Positions 47,545 to 57,909 of a stretch of DNA of 64,000 bases are shown piece after piece. The stretch is from Pantoea sp. SOD02 (GTDB taxonomy: Bacteria > Pseudomonadota > Gammaproteobacteria > Enterobacterales > Enterobacteriaceae): NCBI RefSeq assembly GCF_024707505.1, contig NZ_CP102604.1, positions 1 through 64,000 on the forward strand, read 5' to 3'. A program made the translations under genes and the position numbers. Below the pieces are notes generated by a model that saw nothing but the letters and a program-made list of their open reading frames with translations, was not told the origin of the DNA and did no database searches. Position 1 is the first letter of the stretch; every line of letters starts with the position of its first letter.

Positions 47545-47922
47545 TTAATCCTGTTTCTGTAAGGTGATCTGCGCTTCATGCTTCATGACGTGCGTAGTAA
47601 TGGCCGCCTGAAAAACCTTGAACATCAATCCATTAATAAAGGTTGTGAGCGTAAGGGTAATAAACGCGGTCATCAGCCAGTCAACGATTGCCATCCCGCT
47701 GTGTAATAAATCCGGGTGATAAACCACCATGCCAAAAAATACTACCCAATGGCTCATACAATAGAAGCAGTGGAACAAGTGACCTAATAACGCGTTCTTT
47801 TTCGCGGTCCAGGCGCGTAGTCCTGCGAACAGCTCTGTTTGGGTAATGGTCATGGAAATACTGGCCGATGCCAGTGCGATCGCCAGGCATAGCGACAGGT
47901 CGGACATGAGTAAGCTGCTCAT
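47545..47922 (-). CDS. Small membrane protein with CxxC motif (DUF1360-like)
   Basis: 125 residues, three hydrophobic segments (about 9-27, 56-70, 78-105), and the motif LFHCFYCMSHWV with Cys52 and Cys55, as in DUF1360 membrane proteins. Function unknown. It is convergent with the Rrf2-like gene. An inverted repeat 31-55 bases upstream is a possible operator. Confidence 0.65.
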   Translation of the reverse strand: MSSLLMSDLSLCLAIALASASISMTITQTELFAGLRAWTAKKNALLGHLFHCFYCMSHWVVFFGMVVYHPDLLHSGMAIVDWLMTAFITLTLTTFINGLMFKVFQAAITTHVMKHEAQITLQKQD

Positions 47923-47952
47923 AGATTTTCCTTTTCATCTCAAAGTATCATT

Positions 47953-47977
47953 TCATGTAACTAACAATATTACATGA
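47953..47977. promoter_or_regulatory. Inverted repeat upstream of the DUF1360-like gene
   Basis: TCATGTAA (47953-47960) and TTACATGA (47970-47977) form a perfect 8-base inverted repeat with a 9-base spacer, consistent with a dimeric regulator site overlapping a promoter of the minus-strand membrane protein gene. Confidence 0.7.
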
Positions 47978-48147
47978 TGCGTGCTGCTGCAAGATGCCGA
48001 AGAATCCGGTCTATCAGACAGGATAAAATTGGCGAGTTATCGTTATTTATTGGCTTTTGACCATCACATAGCCAGCGAGCGACTTTCTATAATGCTTGCC
48101 ACTTGCCGGATATCCGTCCGGTTTTCATTTCGACATCAGGAGGAAAG

Positions 48148-48546
48148 ATGGATATGCACGCCGCCTTTATGCAGCAACTGATGCTCTGGATTGAGGACAA
48201 TATTGAGCAGAAACTCATTCTGGAAACCGTGGCGCGACGCGCCGGGTATTCGCAGTGGCATCTGCAGCGGCTGTTTCGCAGTTACACCGGCGTAGCGCTC
48301 GGCACCTATATTCGCGAGCGCAAGTTAACGGTTTCGGTGATCGCGCTGTTGAACAGCAACATGCCGCTGATGGATATCGCCATTAAATATGGCTTCGACT
48401 CGCAGCAAACTTATTGCCGCACCTTCCGCCGCATGTTCGATCTGCCGCCCGGCGCGTTTCGTCGTAAATATCAGCACACTTTGCCGGAGATAGATGGACC
48501 TGCTAGCTTGCTTTTTTTGCATCCGCAGAGTCGGCTGGCGGCGTAA
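48148..48546 (+). CDS. MarA/SoxS-like AraC-family regulator
   Basis: 132-residue protein made only of the two helix-turn-helix units of the AraC family (LILETVARRAGYSQWHLQRLFRSYTG and MDIAIKYGFDSQQTYCRTFRRMF), like MarA, SoxS and Rob but not a named one by eye. It lacks a ligand domain, so its activity is set by expression level. AGGAGG lies before ATG 48148. Its 3' end overlaps the convergent AraC gene by 44 bases. Confidence 0.85.
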   Translation: MDMHAAFMQQLMLWIEDNIEQKLILETVARRAGYSQWHLQRLFRSYTGVALGTYIRERKLTVSVIALLNSNMPLMDIAIKYGFDSQQTYCRTFRRMFDLPPGAFRRKYQHTLPEIDGPASLLFLHPQSRLAA

Positions 48547-49351
48547 AGTATTTGCCTGGCGTTGAGCCAAACGCGCTGCTAAAAGCGCTGATATAGCTGC
48601 TAACGCTATCGAATCCGACCTGCCATGCAACTTGCTGCACACTTTTGCCCGCCGCTAATCCTTCCAGTGATTTGAGTAAACGTGAAACCTGGCGATAGCG
48701 CGTTAAACTCATGCCGACTGCAATGGCCCAATGGCGGCTTAAACTGCGCGGGCTGAGTCCGGCCCAGCGCGCCAGTTCTGGCCCGGTGCGCGTATCGGAG
48801 GGATCGTCCATCAACAGGCGTGCAATCTGCAGTAAGCGCGGTTCCGTCGGCAACGGTAACGTCAGCGGATGTTCAGTCGATTCATACAATTCATCCAGAA
48901 ACACCTCGCTCAGGCGATTGTAGCGCGCGCTGCCCCAGTGATCGGGCGACAAGGTTGCCAGCCTTTCCGCCAGCGGCTCCAGCACCGAGGGGCAGGAAAG
49001 CAGGACCGGATGATCTGGCAACGGCGCTGCCAGCGCGTCGTCAACCAATACCGTCCAGCCAAGCACCGGGCCCGGCCCAATGATCGCATGTTCAAAGTAG
49101 GGCGGAATCCAGCCCACCAGTCGCGGCGGATTGGCGAAAATACCGGACGGCGTTTTCACCGTCATCAATCCCTGTTTCAAACAGAAGAGCTGCCCGGCGG
49201 CGTGGCGATGGGTGAAGGTTTCACGATCCAGCTGTTTCGCTAACGCCGCGGCAATCACTTTCGGCGCATCCGGCTCCAGCAGGCGCTGACGCAGCTCAGC
49301 CTGGCGCGGATTGCCCGAGAAAGTCAGAGTATCGGTTGGATGGATTAACAT
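48503..49351 (-). CDS. AraC-family regulator with N-terminal ligand-binding domain
   Basis: 282 residues: a cupin-like N-terminal part (HRHAAGQLFCLKQGLMTVKTPSGIF) and a C-terminal AraC domain (GPELARWAGLSPRSLSRHWAIAVGMSLTRYRQ; SVQQVAWQVGFDSVSSYISAFSSAFGSTPGKYF). GGAG spaced 7 bases supports ATG 49351; an ATG 10 codons upstream has weaker support. The ligand is unknown. It overlaps its convergent neighbour by 44 bases. Confidence 0.85.
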   Translation of the reverse strand: MLIHPTDTLTFSGNPRQAELRQRLLEPDAPKVIAAALAKQLDRETFTHRHAAGQLFCLKQGLMTVKTPSGIFANPPRLVGWIPPYFEHAIIGPGPVLGWTVLVDDALAAPLPDHPVLLSCPSVLEPLAERLATLSPDHWGSARYNRLSEVFLDELYESTEHPLTLPLPTEPRLLQIARLLMDDPSDTRTGPELARWAGLSPRSLSRHWAIAVGMSLTRYRQVSRLLKSLEGLAAGKSVQQVAWQVGFDSVSSYISAFSSAFGSTPGKYFTPPADSADAKKAS

Positions 49352-49462
49352 GCCAGGCTCCACAATGCGATGAATGAGCAAAGTGGCGGAGATTGGTGGG
49401 GAAGTAAAGCGTGGGCGCGTATAAGTTGAGGCGCGAAAGGACGGGATGCGGCTCAGTGGCGA

Positions 49463-50206
49463 TCATTTCAATTTTTTAGGGCTTGGTTGCCACTGCAGCA
49501 AACCGGCAATGTTCTTTTCACCTTCTGACTCTTTCAAACGACGCTGTTGCTCGGCAAATTCACCGTATTCAGCCTGCGCTTTTTCATCGGCCATTTTCTT
49601 ACTGATTGAACCCGCGCCTTGCAGCACATCGCGATCGTTAAATTGCAGAAATTGATCGAGTTTGCTCTGCCAATCGCGAAGAAAAACCTGCTGGCGACGG
49701 CGCGCCTGGTCTTCGGCAAAATCCAGCCACATTGTGACCACGCGATTGAGCTCGCTCACTTTGTCCTGAACCAGATAATTTTTAGCCTCGATGACATCGC
49801 TTCTGCGCACCTCTTCACTTTTGAAACTGGTCAAACCCATGTGAGGTTGGCTGGCGTCAGCGCGCAAATGAATCAGCTCGGCAGCGGTATAAACGGTACC
49901 GGCAACGTGCACCGATGGCGAGGATCATTGGCAGGCTAAAGTATTGAACCTGATAATTTTTCCATCGCTGGCAGTTGTTCGGTAAAACCGAACAACTGAA
50001 TTTTCCAGCAGTTCACCCTCTTCGAAGATGTTTTTGATATGTCCGCTGATGGTCGCTTTCGCTTTATCAAATAGCTCACATATCATTGCCTGATAAAGCC
50101 ACAGTGTTTCGTTTTCGAAGCGACATTCAACCCGCACTTTCCCATCACCGCTCGCAAACATGACAAATTCGCCTGCTGGTGATGGTGTGGATTGTTCCTC
50201 TGACAT
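49463..50206 (-). pseudogene. rhuM: Decayed rhuM, phage-antirepressor-like virulence protein
   Basis: Two adjoining fragments of one family. The N-terminal piece (50206-49925, MSEEQSTPSPAGEF... with ECRFENETLWLYQAMICELFDKAKATISGHIKNIFEEGEL) stops soon after a conserved DGK. The C-terminal piece (from about 49912, TVYTAAELIHLRADASQPHMGLTSF to GSISKKMADEKAQAEYGEF) is in another frame. RhuM proteins are about 340 residues; roughly the middle 130-150 residues are missing, so a deletion with frame change destroyed the gene. GGAGG supports the start. Salmonella carries rhuM on SPI-3 at selC, and selC lies about 0.9 kb away here. Confidence 0.85.
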
Positions 50207-50401
50207 GTCGCCTCCGCTCTTATAGGATCTGCTGCACAGTATGCCAGAGAGACGCAATGAAGCTCATTAGTCGATTGGCGATTATTTTATCAACTGCAAC
50301 GGAGCCGAACCGATAAATGGTTAAAATGCTCCACAATTACAACCTCATTAACAGCGTCTACAGTTAACCTATCCACCTTCTTTCACTAAGCCTCTGACAC
50401 C

Positions 50402-51061
50402 ATGAGCCTTTCCCTGATGCATTACCTTCGCGCACGCCTGCGTTTGCTGGTTTCGATTGTGGCTGGCGTGGCCTGTTATTTTTTCCTGCCTGCACATCTG
50501 GGCATGTTGCAGCGTCTGCTGATTGGCTGGAACGTGCTGGCATGGCTCTATCTCGCTTTTCTGTGGCTGCGCATGTTAGGCACCGAGGCCAAAGACATTC
50601 CGCATATTGCGAAAATCGAAGATGAAAGTGCGACGTTGGTACTGAGCATGGTGACGCTCACCTGCATGGTTAGCATTCTGGCGATCCTGATAGAGCTCAC
50701 CACGCTGAAAAGTCTGACAGGAACGCCGCGCGTGCTGCATCTGCTGCTAACAGCGGCAACCTTGGTGGTCTCATGGGCGCTGCTTCCAACGTCATTCGCC
50801 ATGCATTATGCGCATCATCACTATCTGCGTCGCAGCAAAGACGTTACGCCGATGATCTTCCCTGAGAAGCCCGAGCAGCCGGGATACTGGGATTTTCTCT
50901 ACTTCTCTTTCACTATCGCGGTAGCTTCGCAAACCGCCGATGTAGCAACGGGCACCACGGATATGCGGCAAATCGCTCTGTTGCAGTCGGTGATTTCGTT
51001 TGTATTCAATCTGGCGATTTTGGGATTGTCGGTGAATGTGGGGGCGGGGTTGTTGAGTTAG
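50402..51061 (+). CDS. DUF1345 membrane protein
   Basis: 219-residue protein with five or six membrane helices (about 15-30, 38-56, 78-97, 108-126, 163-180, 190-215) and the DUF1345 hallmark [20 protein letters not shown] followed by [19 protein letters not shown]. Function not established. It ends 20 bases before selC, on the opposite strand. Confidence 0.88.
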   Translation: MSLSLMHYLRARLRLLVSIVAGVACYFFLPAHLGMLQRLLIGWNVLAWLYLAFLWLRMLGTEAKDIPHIAKIEDESATLVLSMVTLTCMVSILAILIELTTLKSLTGTPRVLHLLLTAATLVVSWALLPTSFAMHYAHHHYLRRSKDVTPMIFPEKPEQPGYWDFLYFSFTIAVASQTADVATGTTDMRQIALLQSVISFVFNLAILGLSVNVGAGLLS

Positions 51062-51080
51062 TGGGGGAGAAATGCAGAAG

Positions 51081-51175
51081 TGGCGGAAGATCACAGGAGT
51101 CGAACCTGCCCAGGACCGCTGGCGGCCCCAACCGGATTTGAAATCCGGCCGCCTCACCGGAGACGACGATCTTCC
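51081..51175 (-). tRNA. selC: Selenocysteine tRNA (UCA anticodon)
   Basis: 95-nt tRNA with a long acceptor stem (GGAAGATCG / CGATCTTCC-like pairing through 51175 and 51087), an extra-long variable arm (GGGCCGCCAGCGG...), the T-loop GGTTCGACTCC and encoded CCA. The anticodon complement is TGA at 51139-51141, that is UCA, inside ATTTCAAAT. It reads UGA as selenocysteine, for example in formate dehydrogenases. selC is a common integration site, but no integrase or obvious direct repeat is seen nearby. Confidence 0.97.
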
Positions 51176-51236
51176 TTTGAAGATGCCGCAGGAGTATAGC
51201 GACAATCGCGGCGGAATTCTTGATCTTAGCCGTGCG

Positions 51237-52418
51237 TCACAGCACGTTTTCACCGTGAAGCTGCCGATACTCCTTCGGCGTATTGGCATAACTTTTCTTA
51301 AACACCGAATAGAAATATTGCAGCGATGGGTAGCCACACATTTGTGAGATCTCATTGATGCTCAGTGACGAACACGCCAGCAGCTCGCGCGCTTTCTCCA
51401 GCTTTTCGCGATGAATCATGGCGTGAATGGTGTCGCCGGTTTCATCGCGGAAGCGTTTTTCCAGATTCGATCGCGAGATGCCGATGGCATCCAGCACTTG
51501 TTCAACTTTAATGCCTTTGCAGGCGTTAAAGCGGATGTAGTGCATCGCCTGAATTACCGCCGGATCGTGCAAGGAGCGGAAGTCGGTGGAGCGCCGCGCA
51601 ATCACTTTTACCGGTGGCACCAGAATTCGTTGCAGTTGCAGAGGCTGATTATCCAGCAGGCGATGCAGCAGTTTTGCCGCCTGATAACCCATCTGACGCG
51701 AACCCTGCGCCACGGATGAGAGCGCCACGCGCGACAGATAACGCGTCAGTTCCTCGTTATCGATACCGATCACCGTGAGCTTTTCCGGCACCGGAATTTT
51801 GAGGTATTCGCAGGCCTGCAGCAGATGGCGAGCACGGGCATCGGTGACGGCGATGATGCCGGTTTGCTGCGGCAGCGTTTGCAGCCAGTCAGCCAGTCGG
51901 TTTTGGGCGTGCTGCCAGTTTTCCGGCGCTGTTTCCATGCCCTGATAGACCACGCCTTGATAACGTTCACGCGCCACCAGCTGGCGAAACGCATGCTCAC
52001 GCTCCTGTGCCCAGCGTTTGCCGCTGGCTGCGGGCAAACCATAGAAAGCAAAGCGGTTCACGCCTTTCTCTTTCAAATGCAAGAAGGCGCTCTCGACCAG
52101 CGCGGCATTGTCGGTGGCGATGTAATGCACGGGCGGATAGTCCTGCGGCTGATGGTAGGATCCGCCAACACCGACAATTGGCACCGACACGTTGGCCAGC
52201 AGTTTTTCAATCGAGGGATCGTCGTAATCCGCGATAACCCCATCGCCCAGCCATTCACGGATGTTGTCGATGCGGCAACGAAAATCCTCTTCAATGAAAA
52301 TGTCCCAATCCGTTTGAGATGCCTGTAAATATTCACCGACGCCCTCAACCACCTGGCGGTCATAGACCTTATTGGCGTTGAACAGCAACGTAATACGAAA
52401 GCGTTTCTCATGCATCAT
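51237..52418 (-). CDS. xylR: Xylose operon activator
   Basis: About 393-residue AraC-type activator that binds D-xylose and switches on xylAB and xylFGH. It has a periplasmic-binding-protein-like ligand domain ([43 protein letters not shown]) and a C-terminal two-helix-turn-helix domain ([45 protein letters not shown]). ATG 52418 has AGGAG 8 bases upstream, though 52415 also fits. It lies downstream of xylH, 61 bases from selC. The effector and DNA domains match E. coli XylR closely. Confidence 0.97.
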   Translation of the reverse strand: MMHEKRFRITLLFNANKVYDRQVVEGVGEYLQASQTDWDIFIEEDFRCRIDNIREWLGDGVIADYDDPSIEKLLANVSVPIVGVGGSYHQPQDYPPVHYIATDNAALVESAFLHLKEKGVNRFAFYGLPAASGKRWAQEREHAFRQLVARERYQGVVYQGMETAPENWQHAQNRLADWLQTLPQQTGIIAVTDARARHLLQACEYLKIPVPEKLTVIGIDNEELTRYLSRVALSSVAQGSRQMGYQAAKLLHRLLDNQPLQLQRILVPPVKVIARRSTDFRSLHDPAVIQAMHYIRFNACKGIKVEQVLDAIGISRSNLEKRFRDETGDTIHAMIHREKLEKARELLACSSLSINEISQMCGYPSLQYFYSVFKKSYANTPKEYRQLHGENVL

Positions 52419-52508
52419 GGCGCACTCTCCTAAATCGACAGCACCTTGCATAGCATGGCACGACGGACAGCAGAAAGAATTTGCGCCACATTGTGATCCC
52501 CCACGCGA

Positions 52509-53699
52509 TTACACCCGACGGCGCGTCGCGGTATCCATCCACACCGCCAGCAGCAGGATGGCGCCCTTGACGATGTACTGCCAGAAAGTCGGGACATCCA
52601 TCATGCTCATGCCGTTATCCAGCGACGCCATGATAAATGCGCCGATCACCGCGCCCGCCACCGAACCAACGCCGCCCGCCAGGCTGGTGCCGCCAATCAC
52701 ACAGGCGGCGATGGCATCCAGCTCGGCGATGTTGCCTGCCGAAGGCGAACCCGCGCCAAGGCGTGAGCTGAGAATCAGGCCTGCAATCGCCACCATCACG
52801 CCATTGATGGCGAAGACTGCCAGCTTGGTGCGGGCCACATTAATGCCGGAAAGGCGCGCGGCATCCAGGTTGCCACCGATGGCATAGATCCGGCGGCCAA
52901 AAGCCGTGCGCGTCGCCATAAACATGCCGCCGAGCAGCAGCAGCGCCAGCAGTAACACCGGCGTTGGTACGCCGCGATAATCGTTGAGCAGCCAAATCGC
53001 GCCTAACACCAGAACAGCGGTGATGACCTGTCGCACCAGCGCACCGCTGACGGAGGTTTGCGTCAGACCAAGCTGTTGGCGACGCAGACGTAAACGCCAT
53101 TGCCAGAGGATGAACAGTGCCAAACCCGCAAAGCCGAAACCAAAACCGATCCCACCAGGCAGATAGCTTTGCCCAATCTGCGACATTGCCGGGCTGGTGG
53201 GCGCTACCGTGGTACCGTCGGTGATGCCGACCAGAATGCCGCGAAACGCCAGCATTCCCGCCAACGTGACAATAAACGACGGGACTTTGCGATAGGCCAC
53301 CCACCAGCCGTTCCAGGTGCCGAGCAGCAGGCCCATCACCAGGGTTACAACGATGGTGAGTGGCAGCGGCCAACCGAGCCAGACGTCAAAGATGGCCGCA
53401 GCACCGCCGAGCAATCCCATCATCGAACCGACTGAGAGATCGATTTCCGCTGAGATAATGACGAACACCATGCCGACCGCAAGAATGCCGGTGATCGCGG
53501 TCTGGCGCAGCAGGTTGGAAACATTACGTGCGCTGAGCCACGCACCGTCGGTGGTCCAGGTGAAGAACAGGGCGATCAGCACAATCGCACCCAGCATCAC
53601 CAGCACCTGCAAATCCGGCAGCGAGAATTTTCCCGGCGCACCTTTACCCGGCGTGGTGAGGCCGCGTTGCGTACTTTCGGTCTTAAACATAGTGTTCAC
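52509..53699 (-). CDS. xylH: D-xylose ABC transporter permease
   Basis: 396-residue inner-membrane permease, about ten helices, of the ribose/xylose BPD-transp-2 family. [16 protein letters not shown] and [25 protein letters not shown] are the signature segments. Two start codons exist (53699, 53690); the first overlaps xylG by 17 bases. It pairs with XylG and XylF. Confidence 0.96.
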   Translation of the reverse strand: MNTMFKTESTQRGLTTPGKGAPGKFSLPDLQVLVMLGAIVLIALFFTWTTDGAWLSARNVSNLLRQTAITGILAVGMVFVIISAEIDLSVGSMMGLLGGAAAIFDVWLGWPLPLTIVVTLVMGLLLGTWNGWWVAYRKVPSFIVTLAGMLAFRGILVGITDGTTVAPTSPAMSQIGQSYLPGGIGFGFGFAGLALFILWQWRLRLRRQQLGLTQTSVSGALVRQVITAVLVLGAIWLLNDYRGVPTPVLLLALLLLGGMFMATRTAFGRRIYAIGGNLDAARLSGINVARTKLAVFAINGVMVAIAGLILSSRLGAGSPSAGNIAELDAIAACVIGGTSLAGGVGSVAGAVIGAFIMASLDNGMSMMDVPTFWQYIVKGAILLLAVWMDTATRRRV

Positions 53700-55209
53700 T
53701 CCGCAGGGCGGCTTCCATCACCTGCTCCTGAGTCAGGTTATCGTTAATCAGATCGGCTTTGATTTTGCCTTCATGCATCACCAAAACCCGATCGCTCAGG
53801 CCCAGTACTTCGGGCAGCTCAGACGAAATGACAATCACGGCAATCCCTTGCTGCACTAACGAGTTGATCAGCAGATAGATTTCCTGGCGCGCGCCCACAT
53901 CAATGCCGCGCGTCGGCTCATCAAGAATTAAGATTTTTGGGTTGAGCAGCAGGCATTTAGCAAGGATCGCTTTCTGTTGATTCCCACCGCTCAGGCGACC
54001 AATCGGCAGTTCCGCCGACGAGGTTTTTACCCGAAGGCGCGCAATGGCCTGGTTAATTGCCTGCTGCTCCTGCGCTTCATCCAGCAGCGAAAGACGGGGA
54101 GAGAATTGATCCAGCGCGGCCAGCGTAATGTTTTTGCCCACGCCCATTAGCGGCACGATGCCATCCTTTTTGCGATCTTCCGGCACCATCGCGATGCCGT
54201 GAGCGATGGCGGCGCGGCAGTCATTGATACGGACTTTCTTACCGTTGATGTGAATATCGCCCTGCCAGCGTCCCGGCCAAACGCCAAACAGACACTGCAC
54301 GGTTTCGGTTCGCCCGGCACCGACCAGCCCCGCAATGCCAAGAATTTCGCCGCGCTTCAGGCTGAAAGAGACGTTATCCACCCGGCGAATATGGCGGTTG
54401 ATGGGATGCCACGCCGTGAGGTTCTCCACCTGCAACAGGGTTTCGCCAATCTCGTGTGGGCTATGCGGATAGAGCGCCGTCAGCTCGCGCCCGACCATCA
54501 TGGTGATGATGTCATCCTCACTCAGCCCGGCGGCCGCGCGGGTCGCGATATGCTGGCCGTCGCGGATCACGCAGATGGTGTCCGAAATCGCTTTAACTTC
54601 ATTGAGTTTGTGTGATATGTAGATGCAGGCGATGCCGTGCTCGCGCAGGTTTTTGATGATGCTCAGCAGCACCTCGGTTTCCTGCTCGGTAAGCGAAGAG
54701 GTCGGCTCGTCGAGGATTAGCAAGCGCACCTGTTTATTCAGGGCGCGTGCAATCTCCACCAGCTGTTGCTGACCTAACCCCAGCTCTCCGACGCGCGTAT
54801 CCGGCGATACATGCAGTTTGACTCGCTCCAGCAGCTGCTGGCAGCGCAGCGTCATGGTTTCGTCATCCACCATGCCGAAACGCCCCAGCTCAGCGCCGAG
54901 GAAAATGTTCTCCATCACCGTCAGCTGCCGCACCAGCGCCAGCTCTTGATGGATGATCACAATCCCTTTGCGTTCGGTATCGCGAATGGTCTGCGCCTGA
55001 ATCTCGTCGCCCGCAAAATGGATAGTGCCTTCGAAGTCACCGTGCGGATAAAGCCCGCACAGGATCTTCATCAGCGTCGATTTTCCCGAGCCGTTTTCGC
55101 CGCACAGCGACATCACTTCACCAGCTTCGAGCTGCAGGCTCACGTCATCCAGGGCTTTCACCGCGCCGAAACGTTTGGTGATATGGTTCATTTCCAGCAA
55201 CATCGACAT
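53683..55209 (-). CDS. xylG: D-xylose ABC transporter ATPase
   Basis: 508-residue double-ATPase sugar importer subunit. Two nucleotide-binding domains: Walker [10 protein letters not shown] in the first with [15 protein letters not shown], and a second ([22 protein letters not shown]) with a diverged Walker A, as is usual in this family. Overlaps xylH at its 3' end. The sequence tracks E. coli XylG throughout. Confidence 0.97.
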   Translation of the reverse strand: MSMLLEMNHITKRFGAVKALDDVSLQLEAGEVMSLCGENGSGKSTLMKILCGLYPHGDFEGTIHFAGDEIQAQTIRDTERKGIVIIHQELALVRQLTVMENIFLGAELGRFGMVDDETMTLRCQQLLERVKLHVSPDTRVGELGLGQQQLVEIARALNKQVRLLILDEPTSSLTEQETEVLLSIIKNLREHGIACIYISHKLNEVKAISDTICVIRDGQHIATRAAAGLSEDDIITMMVGRELTALYPHSPHEIGETLLQVENLTAWHPINRHIRRVDNVSFSLKRGEILGIAGLVGAGRTETVQCLFGVWPGRWQGDIHINGKKVRINDCRAAIAHGIAMVPEDRKKDGIVPLMGVGKNITLAALDQFSPRLSLLDEAQEQQAINQAIARLRVKTSSAELPIGRLSGGNQQKAILAKCLLLNPKILILDEPTRGIDVGARQEIYLLINSLVQQGIAVIVISSELPEVLGLSDRVLVMHEGKIKADLINDNLTQEQVMEAALRSEHYV

Positions 55210-55231
55210 ATCTCCTTTGCGGGCTCGCGCC

Positions 55232-56224
55232 TCAGAGTTCGCTCTGCTTGTGGAAGCCGTCTTTAACTACCGTGCTTTCAATGTTGTCTTTGTTCACCGG
55301 AATAGGATTCAGCAGGCGCGATGGCACATCTTTCAGGCCGTTGTTCAGCTTGCTGTTGCTGGCGGGTTGTTTGTCGTCACCGAGTTCCACCGCGATTTTG
55401 GCCGCTTCGGTCGCCAGTTCGGTAATGGGTTTGTAGACCGTCATGGTTTGTGTGCCGTTCATAATGCGTTTGATGGCGGCGAGATCGGCATCCTGACCGG
55501 AGATCGCGACTTTACCGGAAAGTCCCTGCGCGCTTAATGCCTGAATGGCACCGCCTGCGGTGGCATCATTCGACGCCACCACGGCATCAATATGGTTGCT
55601 GTTCGCGGTTAAGGCGTTTTCCATTATTTTCAGCGCATTTTCTGGCAGCCAGGCATCAACCCACTGATCGCCGACCACTTTAATGCTGCCATTATCAATA
55701 TAAGGTTTTAACACTTTCATCTGACCGGCACGGAACAGGCGCGCATTATTATCCACCGGCGATCCGCCCATCAGGAAGTAATTACCTTTAGGCACTTGCT
55801 TTACAATACTTTCGGCCTGTAATTCGCCCACTTTTTCATTATCGAATGAGATATAAAAATCAATGTCGGCGTTATTTATCATGCGGTCATACGCCAACAC
55901 TTTAATGCCTTCACGTTTCGCTTCCGCCACAACGTTACTTAAAACCTGACCGTTATAAGGAATGATGACCAATACATCGACGCCGCGATTGATCATATTT
56001 TCAATTTGCGACATCTGCGTTTCTTCGTTGCCGTTGGCCGATTGCACAAACACTTTGGCGCCCAGTGATTCGGCTTGTTTAACAAAGATATCGCGATCTT
56101 TTTGCCAGCGTTCCAGACGTAAATCATCAATAGCCATACCGATTTTGACTTCTTTAGCGCTACCCGCGTGACTAAACAGGGCCAGAGCCGCGCAGGCGGC
56201 CAACAGTGATTGTTTCATGTTCAT
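55232..56224 (-). CDS. xylF: D-xylose periplasmic binding protein
   Basis: 330-residue periplasmic protein with a Sec signal peptide ([23 protein letters not shown]) that binds D-xylose and delivers it to Xyl[51 protein letters not shown] and [22 protein letters not shown] are typical. It is the first gene of xylFGH and divergent from xylA. AGGA supports the first ATG. Confidence 0.97.
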   Translation of the reverse strand: MNMKQSLLAACAALALFSHAGSAKEVKIGMAIDDLRLERWQKDRDIFVKQAESLGAKVFVQSANGNEETQMSQIENMINRGVDVLVIIPYNGQVLSNVVAEAKREGIKVLAYDRMINNADIDFYISFDNEKVGELQAESIVKQVPKGNYFLMGGSPVDNNARLFRAGQMKVLKPYIDNGSIKVVGDQWVDAWLPENALKIMENALTANSNHIDAVVASNDATAGGAIQALSAQGLSGKVAISGQDADLAAIKRIMNGTQTMTVYKPITELATEAAKIAVELGDDKQPASNSKLNNGLKDVPSRLLNPIPVNKDNIESTVVKDGFHKQSEL

Positions 56225-56569
56225 GGTATTAATCCTGTAGGTTGAGGCTGTTGTCGTTGTAAGGCTTATAACCAGGCCGATGAATTGTTGCCCTGAGTTT
56301 CAGGTGACATCAATTACTGATTTTTATCCGGCTATTACGTTTTTTGGTTTATTTGCGATTTTATGAGCGTGATCGATATTTCAACGCTTTCAGAAAAAAC
56401 GAAGCTGAGAAGGTTGAATGCAAATAACGACATTATTTTGCGAGCTGGCGCACAAATAATAATTATCTTACGTTGAGTGTTAAATATCGTAATTGAGCAG
56501 CAGTAAATTACATCATCACAATAACCGCTCAAAGCTGACCATTCGGGTCCTCATGCTAAGGAGCTAACT
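56225..56569. promoter_or_regulatory. xylF-xylA divergent control region
   Basis: 345 bases with no gene, holding both xyl promoters and the XylR sites. A CRP-like site TGCGA-GCTGGC-GCACA lies at 56439-56454, and a TAATTGAGCA segment downstream of it parallels the E. coli xylA promoter. The XylR operators should flank the CRP site. I cannot mark their exact limits. Confidence 0.8.
56439..56454. promoter_or_regulatory. CRP-binding site of the xyl control region
   Basis: TGCGA-N6-GCACA is the cyclic AMP receptor protein pattern with two changes from TGTGA-N6-TCACA. The E. coli xylA promoter has a nearly identical TGCGAGCGAGCGCACA site, so this is probably the conserved CRP site. Confidence 0.78.
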
Positions 56570-57892
56570 ATGCACGCCTATTTCGACCAGCTTGATCGCG
56601 TTCGTTATGAAGGGAGTAATACCCGTAATCCTCTGGCGTTTCGTCATTACAACCCGGACGAAGTGATTCTCGGTAAAACCATGGCGGAGCATCTGCGCTT
56701 TGCCGCCTGTTACTGGCATACCTTCTGCTGGAACGGCGCGGATATGTTTGGCGTTGGGGCGTTTGATCGTCCGTGGCAGAAGCCGGGAGATGCGCTTGAG
56801 TTGGCGAAACAAAAGGCCGATGTTGCCTTTGAGTTCTTCCATAAACTGAATGTGCCTTATTACTGCTTCCATGATGTGGATGTCTCACCGGAAGGCGATT
56901 CGCTGAAAAGCTATCGCGAAAACTTTGCCGTGATGACGGATAAGTTGCTGGAAAAACAGCAGGAAACCGGCGTTAAACTGCTGTGGGGAACCGCCAACTG
57001 CTTTACCCATCCGCGTTACGGTGCGGGTGCGGCAACCAATCCAGATCCGGAAATTTTTGCCTGGGCGGCCAGCCAGGTGTGCAGCGCCATGCAGGCCACG
57101 CAAACTCTGGGCGGCGAGAACTATGTGTTGTGGGGCGGGCGTGAAGGGTATGAAACCTTACTTAACACCGACCTGCGCCAGGAGCGCGAGCAGATAGGCC
57201 GGTTTATGCAGATGGTGGTGGAGCATAAACACAAGATTGGTTTCCACGGCATGTTGCTGATCGAACCCAAGCCACAGGAGCCGACAAAACATCAGTATGA
57301 CTATGATGTGGCAACGGTTTATGGCTTCCTGAAGCAGTTCGGGCTGGAGAAAGAGATCAAAGTGAATGTGGAGGCTAACCACGCGACGCTGGCGGGCCAC
57401 TCATTCCATCATGAGATCGCAACGGCCATCGCGCTGGGCATTTTTGGCTCGGTGGATGCTAATCGTGGCGATATGCAGTGTGGCTGGGATACCGACCAGT
57501 TCCCGGTCAGCGTTGAAGAGAATGCGCTGGTGCTGTACGAAATTATCAAAGCGGGCGGATTCACCACCGGCGGCTTAAACTTTGATGCCAAAGTTCGCCG
57601 CCAGAGCACCGATAAATATGACCTGTTCTACGGCCATATCGGCGCAATGGATACTATGGCGCTGGCGTTAAAAGTCGCGGCCCGCATGGTGGCGGACGGC
57701 GAGCTGGATAAGCGTGTGGCACAACGTTACAGCGGCTGGAACGGTGAGTTCGGACAGCAGATTCTGAAGGGTGAATTTTCCCTCGCCGCACTGGCGGAAC
57801 AGGCGCAGCAACAGCAATTCAATCCACAGCATCGTAGTGGACGCCAGGAACAGCTGGAGAATCTGGTGAATCACTACTTGTTTGATTTTTAA
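56570..57892 (+). CDS. xylA: Xylose isomerase
   Basis: 440-residue TIM-barrel enzyme that converts D-xylose to D-xylulose. Metal and catalytic segments are [13 protein letters not shown] (His102 base region), [37 protein letters not shown] and [17 protein letters not shown]. The ATG at 56570 follows AAGGAG. xylB follows after 17 bases. Confidence 0.98.
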   Translation: MHAYFDQLDRVRYEGSNTRNPLAFRHYNPDEVILGKTMAEHLRFAACYWHTFCWNGADMFGVGAFDRPWQKPGDALELAKQKADVAFEFFHKLNVPYYCFHDVDVSPEGDSLKSYRENFAVMTDKLLEKQQETGVKLLWGTANCFTHPRYGAGAATNPDPEIFAWAASQVCSAMQATQTLGGENYVLWGGREGYETLLNTDLRQEREQIGRFMQMVVEHKHKIGFHGMLLIEPKPQEPTKHQYDYDVATVYGFLKQFGLEKEIKVNVEANHATLAGHSFHHEIATAIALGIFGSVDANRGDMQCGWDTDQFPVSVEENALVLYEIIKAGGFTTGGLNFDAKVRRQSTDKYDLFYGHIGAMDTMALALKVAARMVADGELDKRVAQRYSGWNGEFGQQILKGEFSLAALAEQAQQQQFNPQHRSGRQEQLENLVNHYLFDF

Positions 57893-57909
57893 CTTTTCAG
57901 GAGCGCAGC

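Noticed and set aside
51081..51175. selC as the target of an intact genomic island
   Set aside because: No integrase, tRNA-end direct repeat or mobility gene within reach; only the decayed rhuM is suggestive.
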